From: Candidatus Eisenbacteria bacterium
Lineage (GTDB): Bacteria; Eisenbacteria; RBG-16-71-46
Direction: 5' to 3'
NCBI GenBank assembly: GCA_035712145.1
Contig: DASTBI010000159.1
Location: forward strand, 27,184 to 91,183
Length of the DNA stretch: 64,000 bases
Part shown: positions 41,417 through 51,330 of the stretch, piece after piece
Layout: the number at the start of each line of letters is the position of its first letter
How positions within the stretch are numbered: position 1 is the stretch's first letter
Made by a program: the position numbers and the translations under genes
Notes under the pieces: generated by a model
The model's database searches: none
Seen by the model: only the letters and a program-made list of their open reading frames with translations
Told to the model about the DNA's origin: nothing

Positions 41417-42300
41417 GTTGCCGCCTCTCGAGCCATGTCTCGAGCGCCGCGCGGCATGAGGGCGTTTCGGATGACGAGGAGTCCCGCCAGCGCGAGCGCG
41501 TAGACCCAGTATCCGGACTGGTCGTGGAAGGCGCCCGTCGCGCGGTCGACGCCGGCGTAATGCCCGACGACGAGGATCGCGGCGATCCGCAGCGCGTTGC
41601 CCAGCATGGCCAGCGGGACGGCGGAGAGGAACAGGACCCCGCGCCGCGCGATGCCGCCCGGCTGCAGGTAGGCGAACACCGCGCCGGTGGCCAGCAGCGC
41701 CACCAACGAGCGCAGGCCGCTGCATGGATTCTCGATGCGCACAGGGCCCCCGCTCAGGAACAGCGTCATGCCGCTCCGCTGCAGCAGCACGCCGCAGGTT
41801 TCGGCCATGCGCGTGGCGAGCGCCACCGTGAACTCCTTGAGCGCGTAGCTCAGCTGGGTCACCACGAAGGGCGGAAAGATCATCATGAAGACCAGGTAAC
41901 CGAGCGGGAACAGGAGCACCCGCGTGCGGGCCGGACCGAGAAAGGCCAGCGAGAGACCGAACACCATGATCAGCATCGAGTAGCACTGGAGCGCCAGCAC
42001 GTCGGCGCGAATGCCGAGGACCTGAAGCGAGCAAGCGAGCGCGATCAGCCACAGACCGCGGGCGTCGGTTCCCGAAGGCGCCGCCTCGAAGTTTCTCCGG
42101 GCTCTCCACGCCAGAGCCGCTGAAACCAGGGGAACCAGCGGCCCGTGCGAGTAGTTATCGTCCGACTGCCACGCCTGCCAGAGCGCCCCCGCGGTGCGGT
42201 GGTACACGACCCCGATCGCGAGCGCGATCGCGAGCGCCGCCACCAGGTGAGCCGTCCGGGCGCGCGCCGGTCGTGACGCCTGGAGGACGTCGACGGTCAC
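41413..42300 (-). CDS. Exosortase (transmembrane transpeptidase-like sorting enzyme)
   Basis: 295 residues with about eight membrane helices. Family motifs are all present: N-terminal DNYSHGPLVPLVS (about 49-60), catalytic Cys193 in NPCSGLRSL, Arg238 in GNALRI and His259 in FHDQSG. Exosortases cut tripartite C-terminal signals (for example PEP-CTERM) and pass the protein to the envelope. GTG start overlapping the methyltransferase stop. I cannot assign the subtype (XrtA, B and so on) or its signal; no protein in the window ends in a PEP-type motif plus helix plus Arg cluster. Confidence 0.92.
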   Translation of the reverse strand: MTVDVLQASRPARARTAHLVAALAIALAIGVVYHRTAGALWQAWQSDDNYSHGPLVPLVSAALAWRARRNFEAAPSGTDARGLWLIALACSLQVLGIRADVLALQCYSMLIMVFGLSLAFLGPARTRVLLFPLGYLVFMMIFPPFVVTQLSYALKEFTVALATRMAETCGVLLQRSGMTLFLSGGPVRIENPCSGLRSLVALLATGAVFAYLQPGGIARRGVLFLSAVPLAMLGNALRIAAILVVGHYAGVDRATGAFHDQSGYWVYALALAGLLVIRNALMPRGARDMAREAAT

Positions 42301-43199
42301 TGGTCTTCTCGGTCTCGAGTCGCCACGATGAGCTGCCGGCGCGCGATCCGGCGGCCGAGCGTCCAGCGGGTCTGGAGGGGACGCAGGATGCCGCCGTACA
42401 GCAGGTCGGGCAGGGCCGCCATGCCGCGCCAGTAGAGCTCGTGATGCACGACCCGCAGGCCGTTACGAATCATGACCTCGCGCATCTCCTCCGGGGGAAA
42501 CGTGCGTTCCACCGCGTAGGTGTGGCGCTGGCCGTCCGGCGCCACGTACTCCTGGTGCACTTCCTGGCGCAGCTTGGCCAGACGCGCGAGGTGCCCAGGA
42601 TGCGCGCCGTTGATGTCGCCGACGACCAGCACCCCGCCTGGCTTCAGGTGCTTCCGGGTGGCGGCCAGGAAGGGATCGAGCGGATCGATGTGAGAGAGGG
42701 CGTTGTACACCCACACCAGGTCGTACTCGCGGTCCCACTCACGGGTGAGATCCGCGCGCTGGTTGTGAACCCGCAGCGCCTCCCCCGTCGACCGCCGGTA
42801 GAACTCGAGCCGCCGCTCGGCGCCCTCGAGCCGGTCGGGGCGAAGATCCACGGCCGTCACGTCGGCACCGACCGCGGCGTAGAGCATGGCGAACGTCCCG
42901 AAGCCGGAGCCCGCGTCGAGCACGGCGGGATTGGGGCGCCGTCCGAGCCAGCGCGACACCCAGCCGGAGTCGGCGCGCCAGGTGCCCTGCAGCCAATGCC
43001 GAATGGCGGCCTCGTCGCCGGGCGCCGGCAGCTTGCGGTAGTAATCGGCGAAGGCGTCGAGGACGGGACCGCTCAGGAATTGCTCGCGAGCCGGATACTC
43101 GACCTCGATGGTCCAGCGCTGGAAGCGCTCGAATCGAGCCCGCACCTCGGACTCCGGAACCGGCGTTCGTTCGCGCACGGGGGGAGCACCTTCCGTCAC
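42297..43199 (-). CDS. Class I SAM-dependent methyltransferase
   Basis: 300 residues. Motif I is VLDAGSGFGTFAMLYA (about residues 92-107), motif II region VTAVDLRPDRLEGAE, and motif IV region YDLVWVYNALSHIDPLDP. An N-terminal extension of about 80 residues precedes the Rossmann domain. GTG start 43199 overlaps the CapA-like stop (GTGA). Possibly modifies a sugar or a lipid carrier in this locus. The substrate is not visible. Confidence 0.87.
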   Translation of the reverse strand: MTEGAPPVRERTPVPESEVRARFERFQRWTIEVEYPAREQFLSGPVLDAFADYYRKLPAPGDEAAIRHWLQGTWRADSGWVSRWLGRRPNPAVLDAGSGFGTFAMLYAAVGADVTAVDLRPDRLEGAERRLEFYRRSTGEALRVHNQRADLTREWDREYDLVWVYNALSHIDPLDPFLAATRKHLKPGGVLVVGDINGAHPGHLARLAKLRQEVHQEYVAPDGQRHTYAVERTFPPEEMREVMIRNGLRVVHHELYWRGMAALPDLLYGGILRPLQTRWTLGRRIARRQLIVATRDREDQ

Positions 43200-44323
43200 C
43201 GAGACCTCGCCCCGCGACGCACGGCATGCCACAACATCGGCACGTGCCGCGGCCGGAATGTCCCGATCATGCGAACGATCTTGTCGAGCCGGCCCTGGCG
43301 CACGTAATGGCCGAGCTTCTCCAGCTCGTATCCCACGACCTGCGGCGCCGACTCGGAGTGATAGCGCTCGGAAGCTTCCTCGATCCGCGCGCTGATGCGC
43401 AGGATCCGCTCGCGGATGCGCTCCGCGGTCGCCGCGTCGGCCGGAGTCGGAAAGCCGTCCGTATCCAGCCACAGAGGCTCGATGTCGAGCCCCGGCTCCT
43501 CGGCGAGCGAGGCGCTGAAAACCGCCGCCTCGCGGCGCAGCTCCGACGCCAGCGTGGCGTGGAAGTCGCCGGAGCGGGAGTTGAACGCCGATTCGCCGAG
43601 ACTGAACAGCGTCAAGCAGCGGCCGTGACGCTGGAATCCCTGGATCACGTGCGGATGATGGCCGAGGATCAGATCCGCGCCTTGCCGCTCGATGGCGCGC
43701 GCCAGCTCGATCACCCGCGGCGGCGGATAGTCGACGTACATGGTTCCCCAGTGGGCGCTCACGATCAGCACGTCGGCCTCGGGACGCCAGTGCTTCATGT
43801 CCTCGCGGATCAGGTCGATATCGAGCGGCGCGACCCCGGGATGCCCCGCGCGCGCCGCGTCTCCGTGCGTGGCCGCGTACGCCAGCACGACCACGCGCTG
43901 CCCGCGCACCTCGAGACGCGCCGGAGCGCGCGCGGCGGCCAGATCCACGCCCGCACCCACCGTGGCCAGCCCCGCCGCGCGGCACGCGTCGAGCGTGCGG
44001 AGCATCCCGCGGGTTCCGCAGTCCATGAGGTGGTTGTTGGCGACCGAGACCACTTGAACTCCGGCACGAGACAGTCCTGACGCCACCGCGTCGTCCTGCC
44101 AGAACTCGGCGGTGCGCCCAGGCTGCACCCAGTCCGCTTCTCCGAACGGCATCTCGAGGTTCGCGAATCTCAGATCCGCCTTCGCGAGGCCCGGAACCAG
44201 CGCGGAGAACGCCGCGTCCACGCCCTCGCGCCGGGCGCGCGCACGCGCGCTTCCCACCAGCCCGACGTCGCCCAGCGCGGCAACGCTCAAGCGCACCCGG
44301 CCGCGCGGCTCAAGAAGTCGCAC
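43196..44323 (-). CDS. CapA-family (PGA_cap) metallophosphatase-like protein
   Basis: 375 residues. The domain begins with VAALGDVGLVG and continues NLEMPFG, VVSVANNHLMDCG, VLIVSAHWGTMY and GHHPHVIQGFQ, the conserved metal-binding blocks of the CapA family (poly-glutamate capsule and exopolysaccharide loci). GTG 44323 has GGGAGG 5 bases upstream and overlaps the glycosyltransferase stop by 14 bp. No signal peptide. Enzymatic role unproven even for relatives. Confidence 0.88.
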   Translation of the reverse strand: MRLLEPRGRVRLSVAALGDVGLVGSARARARREGVDAAFSALVPGLAKADLRFANLEMPFGEADWVQPGRTAEFWQDDAVASGLSRAGVQVVSVANNHLMDCGTRGMLRTLDACRAAGLATVGAGVDLAAARAPARLEVRGQRVVVLAYAATHGDAARAGHPGVAPLDIDLIREDMKHWRPEADVLIVSAHWGTMYVDYPPPRVIELARAIERQGADLILGHHPHVIQGFQRHGRCLTLFSLGESAFNSRSGDFHATLASELRREAAVFSASLAEEPGLDIEPLWLDTDGFPTPADAATAERIRERILRISARIEEASERYHSESAPQVVGYELEKLGHYVRQGRLDKIVRMIGTFRPRHVPMLWHAVRRGARSR

Positions 44324-45458
44324 GATGGCCTCCCAGGGTCCGCGTCGGCACGCTGCGCCGCGCGCGCTCGCACGCCTCGCGATACAGCGCCTCGGTTTCG
44401 CGCACCATGCGCTCGGCGGTGAAGAGCCGCGCCCAGCGCTCCTGGCCGGCGCGGCCCATGCGCGCGGCCACGGCGGGATCACCCAGCACTTCCACCAGCG
44501 CGCCCGCCAGCGCAGCCGCGTCACGCATCGGAACGATGCGGCCGGTGACGCCGTCTTCGGTCGCTTCGGCGCTTCCTCCGGCGGTGGTGGCAATCACCGG
44601 GCGCCCGGCCCGCATGGCTTCCAGCGCGGTCACCGGCAGTCCCTCGCGCACCGAGGAGAGAACGAAGACGTCGCAGGCGCTCATCAGAGCCGCCGTGTCC
44701 GAGCGGGCGCCCAGCAGCCGCACCCGGCCTTCGAGGTCCTGCCGCCGAATCTGCTCCTCGAGCGCCGGGCGGAGCGCCCCCTCGCCGGCGAGCCACAGCC
44801 GGGCGTCCGGCATCCCCCTGCTGGCGCGGGCGAAGGCGTCGATGAGGACGTGCTGCGCCTTGGCCGGCGTCAGGCTGCCGACGCTGAGCGCGATACGTTC
44901 CTCCGGTGCGATTCCGAGCTCCTGCCGGACCGCGTCACGCGGGCGGGTGTGCGGTGCAGACGAGATGCCGTTGGCCACGGTGACGAAGCGCCGCGCCGCC
45001 CAGGGCATGCGGCGTACGTGACTCTCCAGCACTGCCTGGCACACGCACACCACGCGTCGCGTGACTGCGGTCGACAGGATTTCGAGAAGCGGATACACCG
45101 CCGAATGGCGGCCGCGATAGTGAATGCTGTGCTCGGTCCGGAACACCACGGGTCCGCGCCAACCGACGGAGGCGAGCGCCGCGTAGAGACCGCCGACCGG
45201 GTTGTGCCCGTTGATCACGTCGATGCGCTCGTCGCGAAGCAGGCGGACCAGACGGTGCACCGTCTCGAGCCGGCGATCGGACTTGTCCAGCACGAACGTC
45301 CGCGCTCCCAGCGCGGCGGCCGCTTCCAGCGCCGCGCCGCCGCGATTGATGGCGCACACCAGCGACTCGACGCCGGACCCGGCATGACGCACGTGCTCGA
45401 CGATCAGCCATTCGGCGCCGCCGTGACCCATCGACTCGATGAGGTGGAGGACTCTCAT
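44310..45458 (-). CDS. GT4-family glycosyltransferase
   Basis: 382 residues, GT-B fold. N-terminal acceptor domain starts VLHLIESMGHGGAEW. C-terminal donor domain contains SVGSLTPAKAQHVLI and the EX7E motif EGLPVTALE. Overlaps the next upstream gene by ATGA. Sugar specificity cannot be read. Confidence 0.9.
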   Translation of the reverse strand: MRVLHLIESMGHGGAEWLIVEHVRHAGSGVESLVCAINRGGAALEAAAALGARTFVLDKSDRRLETVHRLVRLLRDERIDVINGHNPVGGLYAALASVGWRGPVVFRTEHSIHYRGRHSAVYPLLEILSTAVTRRVVCVCQAVLESHVRRMPWAARRFVTVANGISSAPHTRPRDAVRQELGIAPEERIALSVGSLTPAKAQHVLIDAFARASRGMPDARLWLAGEGALRPALEEQIRRQDLEGRVRLLGARSDTAALMSACDVFVLSSVREGLPVTALEAMRAGRPVIATTAGGSAEATEDGVTGRIVPMRDAAALAGALVEVLGDPAVAARMGRAGQERWARLFTAERMVRETEALYREACERARRSVPTRTLGGHRATS

Positions 45459-46690
45459 GCCGCGCCTCCCAGCCGGCGCTCCGTCGTCGGGGCGCCTTCG
45501 AGCAGCTCGAACAGCCGCTCGAAGTTGCGGCGAGCATCGAAGTCGCCATGCGCGCGCTGACGAGCCCGCTCACCCATTCGATCCAGCGCGCCGGGGTCCG
45601 CGAGCAGCCGTTCCAGCTGATCCGCGAACGCCTGAGGATCGTCGGGTGCGACCAGCCCGCCGGTCTCGCCCGGGACCACGGCTTCATCGAGGCCGCCGGC
45701 GTACGTGCCGAGCACCGGGACGCCCATGGCCATGGCCTCCACCGTGACGTTGGGAATGCCGTCTCGCCGTCCGTTCGACAGCACGCGGCTCGGCGCCAGC
45801 AGCAGCCAGGCGCGGGCGTAGAGACCGACCAGCTCGCCCTGCGGCAGCTCGCCCGCGAACGTCACCTGCTCGCCCAGGCCGCTTTCTCGAACCAGCGATT
45901 CGAGGCGCCCCCGCTCGGGCCCCTCGCCGACCAGCGTCAGTCGCGGCCGCAACCCGCGCGCTGCGAGCAGCGTGAGCGCGCGAATCGCCACGTCGTAGCC
46001 CTTGGCCGGAGCCAGGCGGCCCACGGTGATGAGCAAGGGATCGGGATCACGCGTCTTCCTGCCGTCGAATCGCCGCAGGTCCACGCCGTGATAGACGCAC
46101 TCGACGCGGGCTTCGGGACCACCGAGGTCACGCAGCATCTCGGCATTCCGTCGCACGCACGCCGAAGTGAACCGCGCTGCGCGCAGTTTCTCCTTGAGGA
46201 ACGCCTGGGTGCGATAGAGATCCGAGCCCGCATGGGCCGACATGCTGAAGCGCCGCCCGGTGAGCCGCGAGACGAGATAGGCGACGCTGCCGGGGAAGTG
46301 GGCCCAGGCGGCATGCACGCAGTCGAAGTCACCCTGTTCGACCAGGCGCGCGATCCGCGCGGCGGCCGGCAGGTAGCCCACGTGGCCCATGAGGGCGTAT
46401 CGGCTGCGGCGCGAGGCCCAGAGCTGAGCGAGCCACTCGGGCAGCAGCACGTGCGGCTTGCGCAGGAGCCACATGAGCAGCGCGATCCACGCCGACGGAT
46501 GGAGCGGCGAGCCCACCCAGCGGGTGAGCGGCAGGAGCGATTCGTGCTCGGGCTGCCACGAGCGGCCGCGCGGGCTGCGCAGCGCGAACACCTGGACCCT
46601 CACGCCGCGCTCGTGGAGGCGCTTCACGTCCGCCTCGACGAAGAACGCCGCGGTCGGGAAGGCGGTCGTCACCACCGCCACCGATCTCAC
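45455..46690 (-). CDS. GT4-family glycosyltransferase
   Basis: 411 residues, GT-B fold. It starts at GTG 46690 with GGAGGAACG before it. Motifs: HAGSDLYRTQAFLKEKL, ITVGRLAPAKGYDVAI, and the donor motif DGIPNVTVEAMAMGVPVLGT (EX7E region). Ends ATGA-coupled to the preceding glycosyltransferase in transcription order. Sugar specificity unknown. Confidence 0.9.
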   Translation of the reverse strand: MRSVAVVTTAFPTAAFFVEADVKRLHERGVRVQVFALRSPRGRSWQPEHESLLPLTRWVGSPLHPSAWIALLMWLLRKPHVLLPEWLAQLWASRRSRYALMGHVGYLPAAARIARLVEQGDFDCVHAAWAHFPGSVAYLVSRLTGRRFSMSAHAGSDLYRTQAFLKEKLRAARFTSACVRRNAEMLRDLGGPEARVECVYHGVDLRRFDGRKTRDPDPLLITVGRLAPAKGYDVAIRALTLLAARGLRPRLTLVGEGPERGRLESLVRESGLGEQVTFAGELPQGELVGLYARAWLLLAPSRVLSNGRRDGIPNVTVEAMAMGVPVLGTYAGGLDEAVVPGETGGLVAPDDPQAFADQLERLLADPGALDRMGERARQRAHGDFDARRNFERLFELLEGAPTTERRLGGAA

Positions 46691-47808
46691 CGTTCCTCCG
46701 CGCCGGCCACCGCGGCCGCATAGAAGCGCTCGTGTCGCTCGACCATCGACTCGATGCTCATGTGGTCGCGCACCGCTCGCTGGGCGGCGGCGCCGCGCCG
46801 CGCCGCTTCGGCGGGGTCCTGGAGGGCGGCCTCGAGCGCCCTCGCCAGCGCGGCCGAGTCGCGCGGAGGGACGAGCCAACCGGTCTCTCCGTCTTTCATC
46901 ACTTCCGGAGTTCCGCCGACGGCCGTGGCCACCGATGGACGCCCCGCGGCCATCGCTTCGAGCAGCGCGTTGGGAATGCCTTCCTCCCGGGAGGAGAGCA
47001 CGAAAACGTCCATTCCGGGCAGGAGCCGCTCGACGTCGGGACGCTCCCCCAGGAAGCGCACACGCTCTCGCAGACCGAGCTCCTCGACCTGACGCTCGAG
47101 CGCCGCGCGCTCCTTTCCCTCGCCGATCACGACGGCGCGGAATCGGTGACCTCGCTGGTCGAGCATCGACAAGGCCTCGAGCAGGTTGGGGTAGTCCTTG
47201 CGAGCGGCCAGGCAGCCGACGCTGCCCACGACCGGCATGCCGTTCTCGCCGCGCACGGCCGGATCCGGACTCGCTCCGGCGAAGCGCTCGACGTCGACGC
47301 CGTTGGGAATCACGGTCACGCGCTCGCGCCGCGCCCCGAGCGCCACCGAGGTTTCACCCACCGCGACGCTCACGGCCACCACGTGCGTCGCCAGCCGGTG
47401 AGCGAGACGTTGCGCCGCCACCTGGCGCGGAGTCTCGAACGCGTCGATGTTGCGCTTGGAGATGACCACCACCGGCACGCCGCACAGCCGGCCGGCGAGC
47501 GCGGCGAACAGATTGGGGCCGAAGAGATAGCCCTGGATCACGTCGGGCCGGAAGGCCAGCACCCGATGCAACAGCCGCATGAAGCCTCGCCAGCCGCTCG
47601 GCGCGTAGATGGTTGCGGGCACTCCCAGGTCGTGGACGGGCCAGCCCAGCGCCTCGACTTCGCCCGCGAATTGGCCTTCGCTGCGGAAAACGGCGATCTC
47701 GAGGTCGAAGCGCTCGCGGTCGATCCGCCGCCACAGCTCGAGCAGATGACGCTCCGCGCCTCCGGCGACGAAGTTGCCCACGACGTACAGCACGCGCACT
47801 CGGCTCAC
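46687..47808 (-). CDS. GT4-family glycosyltransferase
   Basis: 373 residues. Typical blocks are VLYVVGNFVAGGAERHL, NGVDVERFAG, VGSVGCLAARKDYPNLLEAL and the EX7E region EGIPNALLEAMAAGRPSVAT. GTG start 47808 overlaps the deacetylase stop (GTGA); the stop overlaps the next gene. Three GT4 enzymes in tandem plus one GT2 suggest a repeat unit of several sugars (inference). Confidence 0.9.
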   Translation of the reverse strand: MSRVRVLYVVGNFVAGGAERHLLELWRRIDRERFDLEIAVFRSEGQFAGEVEALGWPVHDLGVPATIYAPSGWRGFMRLLHRVLAFRPDVIQGYLFGPNLFAALAGRLCGVPVVVISKRNIDAFETPRQVAAQRLAHRLATHVVAVSVAVGETSVALGARRERVTVIPNGVDVERFAGASPDPAVRGENGMPVVGSVGCLAARKDYPNLLEALSMLDQRGHRFRAVVIGEGKERAALERQVEELGLRERVRFLGERPDVERLLPGMDVFVLSSREEGIPNALLEAMAAGRPSVATAVGGTPEVMKDGETGWLVPPRDSAALARALEAALQDPAEAARRGAAAQRAVRDHMSIESMVERHERFYAAAVAGAEER

Positions 47809-48824
47809 GCCACGGCCTCCTGCCGCGCGCGGCGCAGTGCGTCGAACGCCCCTTCGAGCTCGGCGCGCGCCAGTCGCCGGGAGAACCGCCCGTCGGGGCC
47901 GAGGCACATGCCCTCGTCGAATCCGCGACGCTTGAGCTCGAAGCGCGGCGAGTCCTTGGCGTTGTCACCGGCGACCGTGGTGACCGCATGACGGAGTCCG
48001 CAACCGTTCGCGGCCTCGACCGAATCCGCATTGAACGCTCCGCCCGGATAGGCGAGCCCCTCGACCCGCACTCCGAGATGCGCCTCGATCAATCCCACCG
48101 AGGCCCCGATCTCGCGCCATTGCTCGGCCTTGTCGAGTCGGTCGAGGAAGGGATGGGTCAGGGTGTGCGCGCCCAGCTCCATGCGGTTCTCGACGAGTGC
48201 TCTGGCCTGGTCCCAGGTCGCGAGCTCGCACGGCGCTTCCGACTCCACGAGCAGCGCCGCCCGCAGCGACGCGATGCGCTGGTGCTGCTCGGCGGGACCG
48301 ACGCGCAGGTGACGCAGCACGCCGGCCAGGGCTCGGCGCCGCCCGGCGGGATCGTGCAGCGACTCCCGCACCGCGTGTCCCTCGCACCGCCAGTCGAGAT
48401 CTCTCCTCTGAGCGTGCTCGAGCGCATGGGCCACGCGATCCCACCAAGGGGCGCGGCGCGCTTCCATCAGGCCCGCGGTCAGGTAGAAGGTGGCGCTCCC
48501 GCCGGCGGCCGTGAGGATCGGCAGCGCCCGCTCGACATTGTCCGCGTAGCCGTCGTCGAAGGTCATCGCCACCCAGTGACCCGGACGCCCGGCCTCCAAT
48601 CGCTCCAGGCCCTCGGTCACGCTGAGCGGGCCGAGACCCAGCGAGCGCAGCAACGCCACCTGCTGCCGCAGCACCGACTCGCTCACCCCCAGCCGATAGA
48701 GCGGACGCTGGCCGTCCAGGTAGACGCGATGGTGGCGAACGATGGTGAGGCGGGGCTCACGGTCTCCGCCGTTGCGGGACGGCCTCACCAGGCTCCAGAG
48801 CCAGCGCACGGCGCGACCGTTCAT
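47805..48824 (-). CDS. Polysaccharide deacetylase (NodB-type)
   Basis: 339 residues. NodB homology motif 1 WVAMTFDDGYADN (about 103-115) supplies the catalytic and metal Asp; motif 2 is GAHTLTHPFLD with the metal-binding HxxxH pair; motif 3 region YPGGAFNADS. Deacetylation of an N-acetyl sugar in the EPS is the usual role. No signal peptide is visible, so a cytoplasmic action is possible. ATG overlaps the ligase stop (ATGA). Confidence 0.9.
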   Translation of the reverse strand: MNGRAVRWLWSLVRPSRNGGDREPRLTIVRHHRVYLDGQRPLYRLGVSESVLRQQVALLRSLGLGPLSVTEGLERLEAGRPGHWVAMTFDDGYADNVERALPILTAAGGSATFYLTAGLMEARRAPWWDRVAHALEHAQRRDLDWRCEGHAVRESLHDPAGRRRALAGVLRHLRVGPAEQHQRIASLRAALLVESEAPCELATWDQARALVENRMELGAHTLTHPFLDRLDKAEQWREIGASVGLIEAHLGVRVEGLAYPGGAFNADSVEAANGCGLRHAVTTVAGDNAKDSPRFELKRRGFDEGMCLGPDGRFSRRLARAELEGAFDALRRARQEAVA

Positions 48825-50263
48825 ACGCGCTCTCCCTTGGCGCGGTTGACGAAGTCGTTCACCAGCGCGCACGTGATCCAGAACCCGCACATGATGTCGA
48901 GCTCGTAGAACCGGTCGCCGAACCAGCAATTGATCGCCACGCACAGCACCGCTCCCTGGAGCCCGATGGCGAGCTGTCGCTCGTACTTGTCCGATGCGTG
49001 CGCGACGCCCGACATGCCGAGCGCCCAGCACGCCGCCAGCAGCACGACGTAGGCGAGCAGGCCCGGAATTCCCATCTCGCCCAGCATCCGCAGGAACGTG
49101 TTGTGAGTGGACTCGTGGGTATGGCCGAGACCCATCTTCTTTCCGGTATCGATCAGGATGTACGGCAGCACTCCGAAGCCGACGCCGTCCAGCCAATGCT
49201 GCTCGGCCAGGTGCATGGTCGCCTTCCACGTGTCGATGCGCGCCTGCGCCGAGCCTTCGAGCTCCACCTCGTCGGACTCCTCGTCCTGCTGCTGCGTGGA
49301 CAGCACGCGCTCTTTCACGGACTCGGGAACCCACACCGGAGCGGTCAATACGGCGAGCACCAGCAGCGTGGTCAGCAGCCGCGAGCTGCGCACCGAGACA
49401 TAGGCCAGGCCCAGCATGACCGAGATCAAGGCGCCCCGGGAGATCGTCTGGACGGCGGCGAACGCGCCCATGCAGACGGCGGTGAACGCGACCAGCTGTG
49501 CGAACCAGTGGCGCTGCGCCAGCAGGAACGAGGCGGCCAGCACCGTGTTGATGCTGAGGTAGGCGCCGAGCGCGTTGGGCTGGCCCATCGTGCCCTTCGC
49601 GCGATTCCCCGCCGTCCATTCTCCGAACCAGAAGGTGGCGATGCTCTCGACGATCAGCGCGACGACGACGGCCCAGAAGATGCGCCTCGAATCCTTCGGA
49701 TTCCGCACCATGAGCACGGTGATGAAGTACGGAAGGAAGGTGGTCGAGTTGCGGAACAGCAGAATGAACGCCTTGACCGGGTCGTACCCGTCGGGCGGCG
49801 CGGCGATCGCGCGCACGAGTGAGACGACCATGATCGCCACCACCCCGAGCATGGCCCAGCCCAGCCACACGCGCCGATAAACCGGCTGCCGCGTGAACAC
49901 CCGGGAGACGAACCATGCGCCGAAGACGCCGATGAACATGGCGTTGAGGGTGTTGATGCCGGGCAATGGAAGCTGGGGCAGCCACACCAGGAACGGCGCG
50001 AAGAGCGGGAAGACCATCAGCCCCATCACCGGTTGCATCGCCACCATCAGCACGACCGGGAGGGCCATCGCGATCTTGATCAGTCGGTGCACGTCCTGGT
50101 CGAGGCGATAGTCCAGCGCCACGAAGAAGAGCACGCCGAGGATCGCCACCAGACCGGCGCCCACGACCAGGAGGCCGCTCGTGAGCTCGGATGCCTGGCG
50201 CCGCGCGCGTGAACGCAGCTCGCTGGCGACGACGGGCGTGGAGGGTCTCGGCTCGGTCGTCAT
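48821..50263 (-). CDS. O-antigen ligase/polymerase-like membrane protein
   Basis: 480 residues with about ten to twelve membrane helices. A long periplasmic loop carries the Wzy_C/WaaL-type segment HESTHNTFLRMLGEMGIPG (about 380-400). Such enzymes either polymerise the repeat unit or ligate it to a lipid acceptor. In an EPS operon with Wzz and Wza partners, polymerisation is more likely (inference). ATG 50263 overlaps the GT2 stop. Confidence 0.87.
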   Translation of the reverse strand: MTTEPRPSTPVVASELRSRARRQASELTSGLLVVGAGLVAILGVLFFVALDYRLDQDVHRLIKIAMALPVVLMVAMQPVMGLMVFPLFAPFLVWLPQLPLPGINTLNAMFIGVFGAWFVSRVFTRQPVYRRVWLGWAMLGVVAIMVVSLVRAIAAPPDGYDPVKAFILLFRNSTTFLPYFITVLMVRNPKDSRRIFWAVVVALIVESIATFWFGEWTAGNRAKGTMGQPNALGAYLSINTVLAASFLLAQRHWFAQLVAFTAVCMGAFAAVQTISRGALISVMLGLAYVSVRSSRLLTTLLVLAVLTAPVWVPESVKERVLSTQQQDEESDEVELEGSAQARIDTWKATMHLAEQHWLDGVGFGVLPYILIDTGKKMGLGHTHESTHNTFLRMLGEMGIPGLLAYVVLLAACWALGMSGVAHASDKYERQLAIGLQGAVLCVAINCWFGDRFYELDIMCGFWITCALVNDFVNRAKGERV

Positions 50264-51330
50264 GGCGACACCTGCCGCGGCGCCGAGAGCAGCGCAGGAT
50301 CCGAGCGCAGCGCCACCCGTGAGAGGGAGAACGCGCGCTGCGCGGCTTCGTGGGCCCCCACGCGCCGGGCGGCGAGGAGGCGCAGCACGCTGTCGGGAAG
50401 CACGCTGGCCACCGCCAGCGCCATGACGGCCAGCGCGCGCTCCGGGAACATCCATGCCTTCGGGATGCGCGACCACGTGCCGCGCCGGTCGCCGGATCGC
50501 AGCGCTCCAAAGCCCAGCTTGAAGTGGGCCAGCGCTTCCCGGCGGCGCGCGCGACGACGCAACGACGGCGCAAGCTCAGGGTCTCGAGAGAGACGCCGGA
50601 ACAGCTCGACGTCTCCCATCAGCCTACGCGTGGTCTGCCGCGTGAGACCGCTTACCTGATGCCGGTAGTGCACCAGCGGACGCGCGCCGATGGTGACCGG
50701 GGAGCGCTTCGCCAGACGGATCCAGAGATCGATGTCCTCGGCGTGGCTCATGCTGGCGTCGAAACCGCCGACGGCTTCCAGCAGGTCGCGCCTCACCACC
50801 ACCGCCGAGGTGAGGACGAAGTTGACCTCGAGCAGCTCGGCGATCGGCCGGCCCACGTAGGGCTCGGGGACCTCCGCGTACGCCGCCAGCCACGAGCGCC
50901 ACTCGGCGCCGTGGATTGGCTTGAAGGTGCCGTCGCTGAAGAACCATCCGGCGACCGGAAAGGTGTCGAGCGCCGTGGCCGCGGTGGCGAGCTTCTCCGG
51001 AAACCACACGTCGTCGGCATCGAGGAACGCGATCCACGGAGACGTCGCGGCGCGCCAGCCGGCGTTTCGCGCCGCGGCCGCGCTGCCGAACTGCCCGCGC
51101 AGCACCTTCATCTCCGGGTGGCTGCCGAAGCGCTCGGCGATGGCCTCGGCCGTGCCGTCGCGGCTGCCGTCATCCACCAGCACGATCTCCGCCGGCGGCA
51201 GTGTCTGCGACAGCGCCGAGTCGATGGCATCGAGGACCAGCGGCAGGCCGTCGTGGCTGGGAATGACCACGGAAACTTCGAAAGGCCGGGGAGTGCGAGG
51301 CATCGTAGCCGTCGCCGCGGGGGCGGTCAT
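50260..51330 (-). CDS. GT2-family glycosyltransferase
   Basis: 356 residues, GT-A fold. VSVVIPSHDGLPLVLDAIDS, LVDDGSRDGT and the nucleotide-sugar motif FLDADDVW are present, plus MSHAEDIDLWIRLA near the acceptor site. The ATG overlaps the flippase stop (ATGA, 51327-51330). Sugar specificity unknown. Confidence 0.92.
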   Translation of the reverse strand: MTAPAATATMPRTPRPFEVSVVIPSHDGLPLVLDAIDSALSQTLPPAEIVLVDDGSRDGTAEAIAERFGSHPEMKVLRGQFGSAAAARNAGWRAATSPWIAFLDADDVWFPEKLATAATALDTFPVAGWFFSDGTFKPIHGAEWRSWLAAYAEVPEPYVGRPIAELLEVNFVLTSAVVVRRDLLEAVGGFDASMSHAEDIDLWIRLAKRSPVTIGARPLVHYRHQVSGLTRQTTRRLMGDVELFRRLSRDPELAPSLRRRARRREALAHFKLGFGALRSGDRRGTWSRIPKAWMFPERALAVMALAVASVLPDSVLRLLAARRVGAHEAAQRAFSLSRVALRSDPALLSAPRQVSP

